Source of the DNA: Acidiflorens sp963847715
GTDB lineage: Bacteria; Acidobacteriota; Terriglobia; Terriglobales; Acidobacteriaceae
Direction of reading: 5' to 3'
Length of the DNA stretch: 64,000 bases
Assembly (NCBI GenBank): GCA_963847715.1
Contig: CAWKAZ010000010.1
Span: forward strand, 62,001-126,000
The translations under genes and the position numbers were made by a program. Within the stretch, counting starts at the first letter, position 1, and every line of letters begins with the position of its first letter. This document shows positions 63,832-64,000 of this stretch, one piece after another. The notes under the pieces were generated by a model. That model worked only from the letters and a program-made list of their open reading frames with translations, was not told the origin of the DNA and searched no databases.

Positions 63832-63984
63832 ATCTTATGTTCTGGCATTCAGCGTTTCAGATCGAGTTGTGAGGCGCTGGAAGCTTGGATCGCGAATCAT
63901 CGACGCTTCGCTGCATTGTACAAGCATGTTCTGATGCCGTTCTGCTTGCCAACTTGGCTGCGAACCTGTGTTAGAACTAGCGCG

Positions 63985-64000
63985 ATGCCTTACTATCTCG
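63985..64000 (+). CDS. Possible start of a plus-strand gene at the window edge
   Basis: ATGCCTTACTATCTCG begins at 63985 and runs off the window. Only five codons are visible (MPYYL), with no clear ribosome binding site, so this is a guess. 63832-63984 otherwise holds the divergent promoter region of the permease. Confidence 0.2.

Noticed and set aside
1..64000. tRNA and rRNA genes
   Set aside because: Looked for T-loop (GGTTCGAATCC-like) and conserved rRNA words; none was found with a surrounding cloverleaf, so none is reported.

Overview
The window looks like a chromosomal contig from an Acidobacteriota bacterium (Terriglobia/Koribacter-like). The pointers are moderate-high GC, a futalosine menaquinone pathway (mqnA, mqnC, mqnD), a fused transaldolase-glucose-6-phosphate isomerase inside a pentose phosphate operon, protein kinases with a C-terminal beta-propeller, many exported proteins with IPT or carboxypeptidase-regulatory-like domains, and the short palindromic and heptameric intergenic repeats common in this phylum. 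This assignment is inference from gene content; no rRNA or tRNA gene was seen.

Layout. 0-6 kb: small accessory genes, including a partial J-domain-like/HigA-like fusion at the left edge, an exported VOC protein, a DUF4279-like protein, a pair of overlapping one-domain LuxR regulators and a zinc-ribbon membrane protein. 6-12 kb: a cytochrome c, a MacA/MacB-type efflux operon on the minus strand, an Rrf2 regulator and a shortened membrane protein. 12-16 kb: a TPR protein and a Ser/Thr kinase with beta-propeller. 16-28 kb is an accessory island: a three-gene SIR2 / HEPN-like / winged-helix operon (candidate antiphage system), a RAYT element flush against a 5'-truncated RHS tip with its likely immunity gene, a second RHS-like tail with a membrane protein, a broken CPBP protease gene, and two insertion sequences (IS3 and IS481-like).

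28-38 kb: one minus-strand operon tkt, tal-pgi, gnd, zwf, pgl covers the oxidative and non-oxidative pentose phosphate pathway; an HD-GYP protein lies upstream. 38-44 kb: a GAF-TonB fusion, a membrane glycosyltransferase and an exported carboxypeptidase-regulatory-like protein. 43-54 kb: mqnC, a VTT membrane protein, an IS481 element, mqnA, dprA, a four-helix-bundle cassette, topA, bioY and mqnD. 54-64 kb: an M49-like exported metallopeptidase, a HAD hydrolase, IPT and kelch-type exported proteins, an M48 peptidase with a TonB-like partner, and an APC amino acid permease.

A recurring property is single-base frameshifts in genes expected to be functional (zwf, tkt, mqnD, kinase, glycosyltransferase, M49-like peptidase, permease). 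Their density in core genes suggests indel errors in the assembly at least as much as true decay, so these genes are annotated over their full span with the break positions stated.
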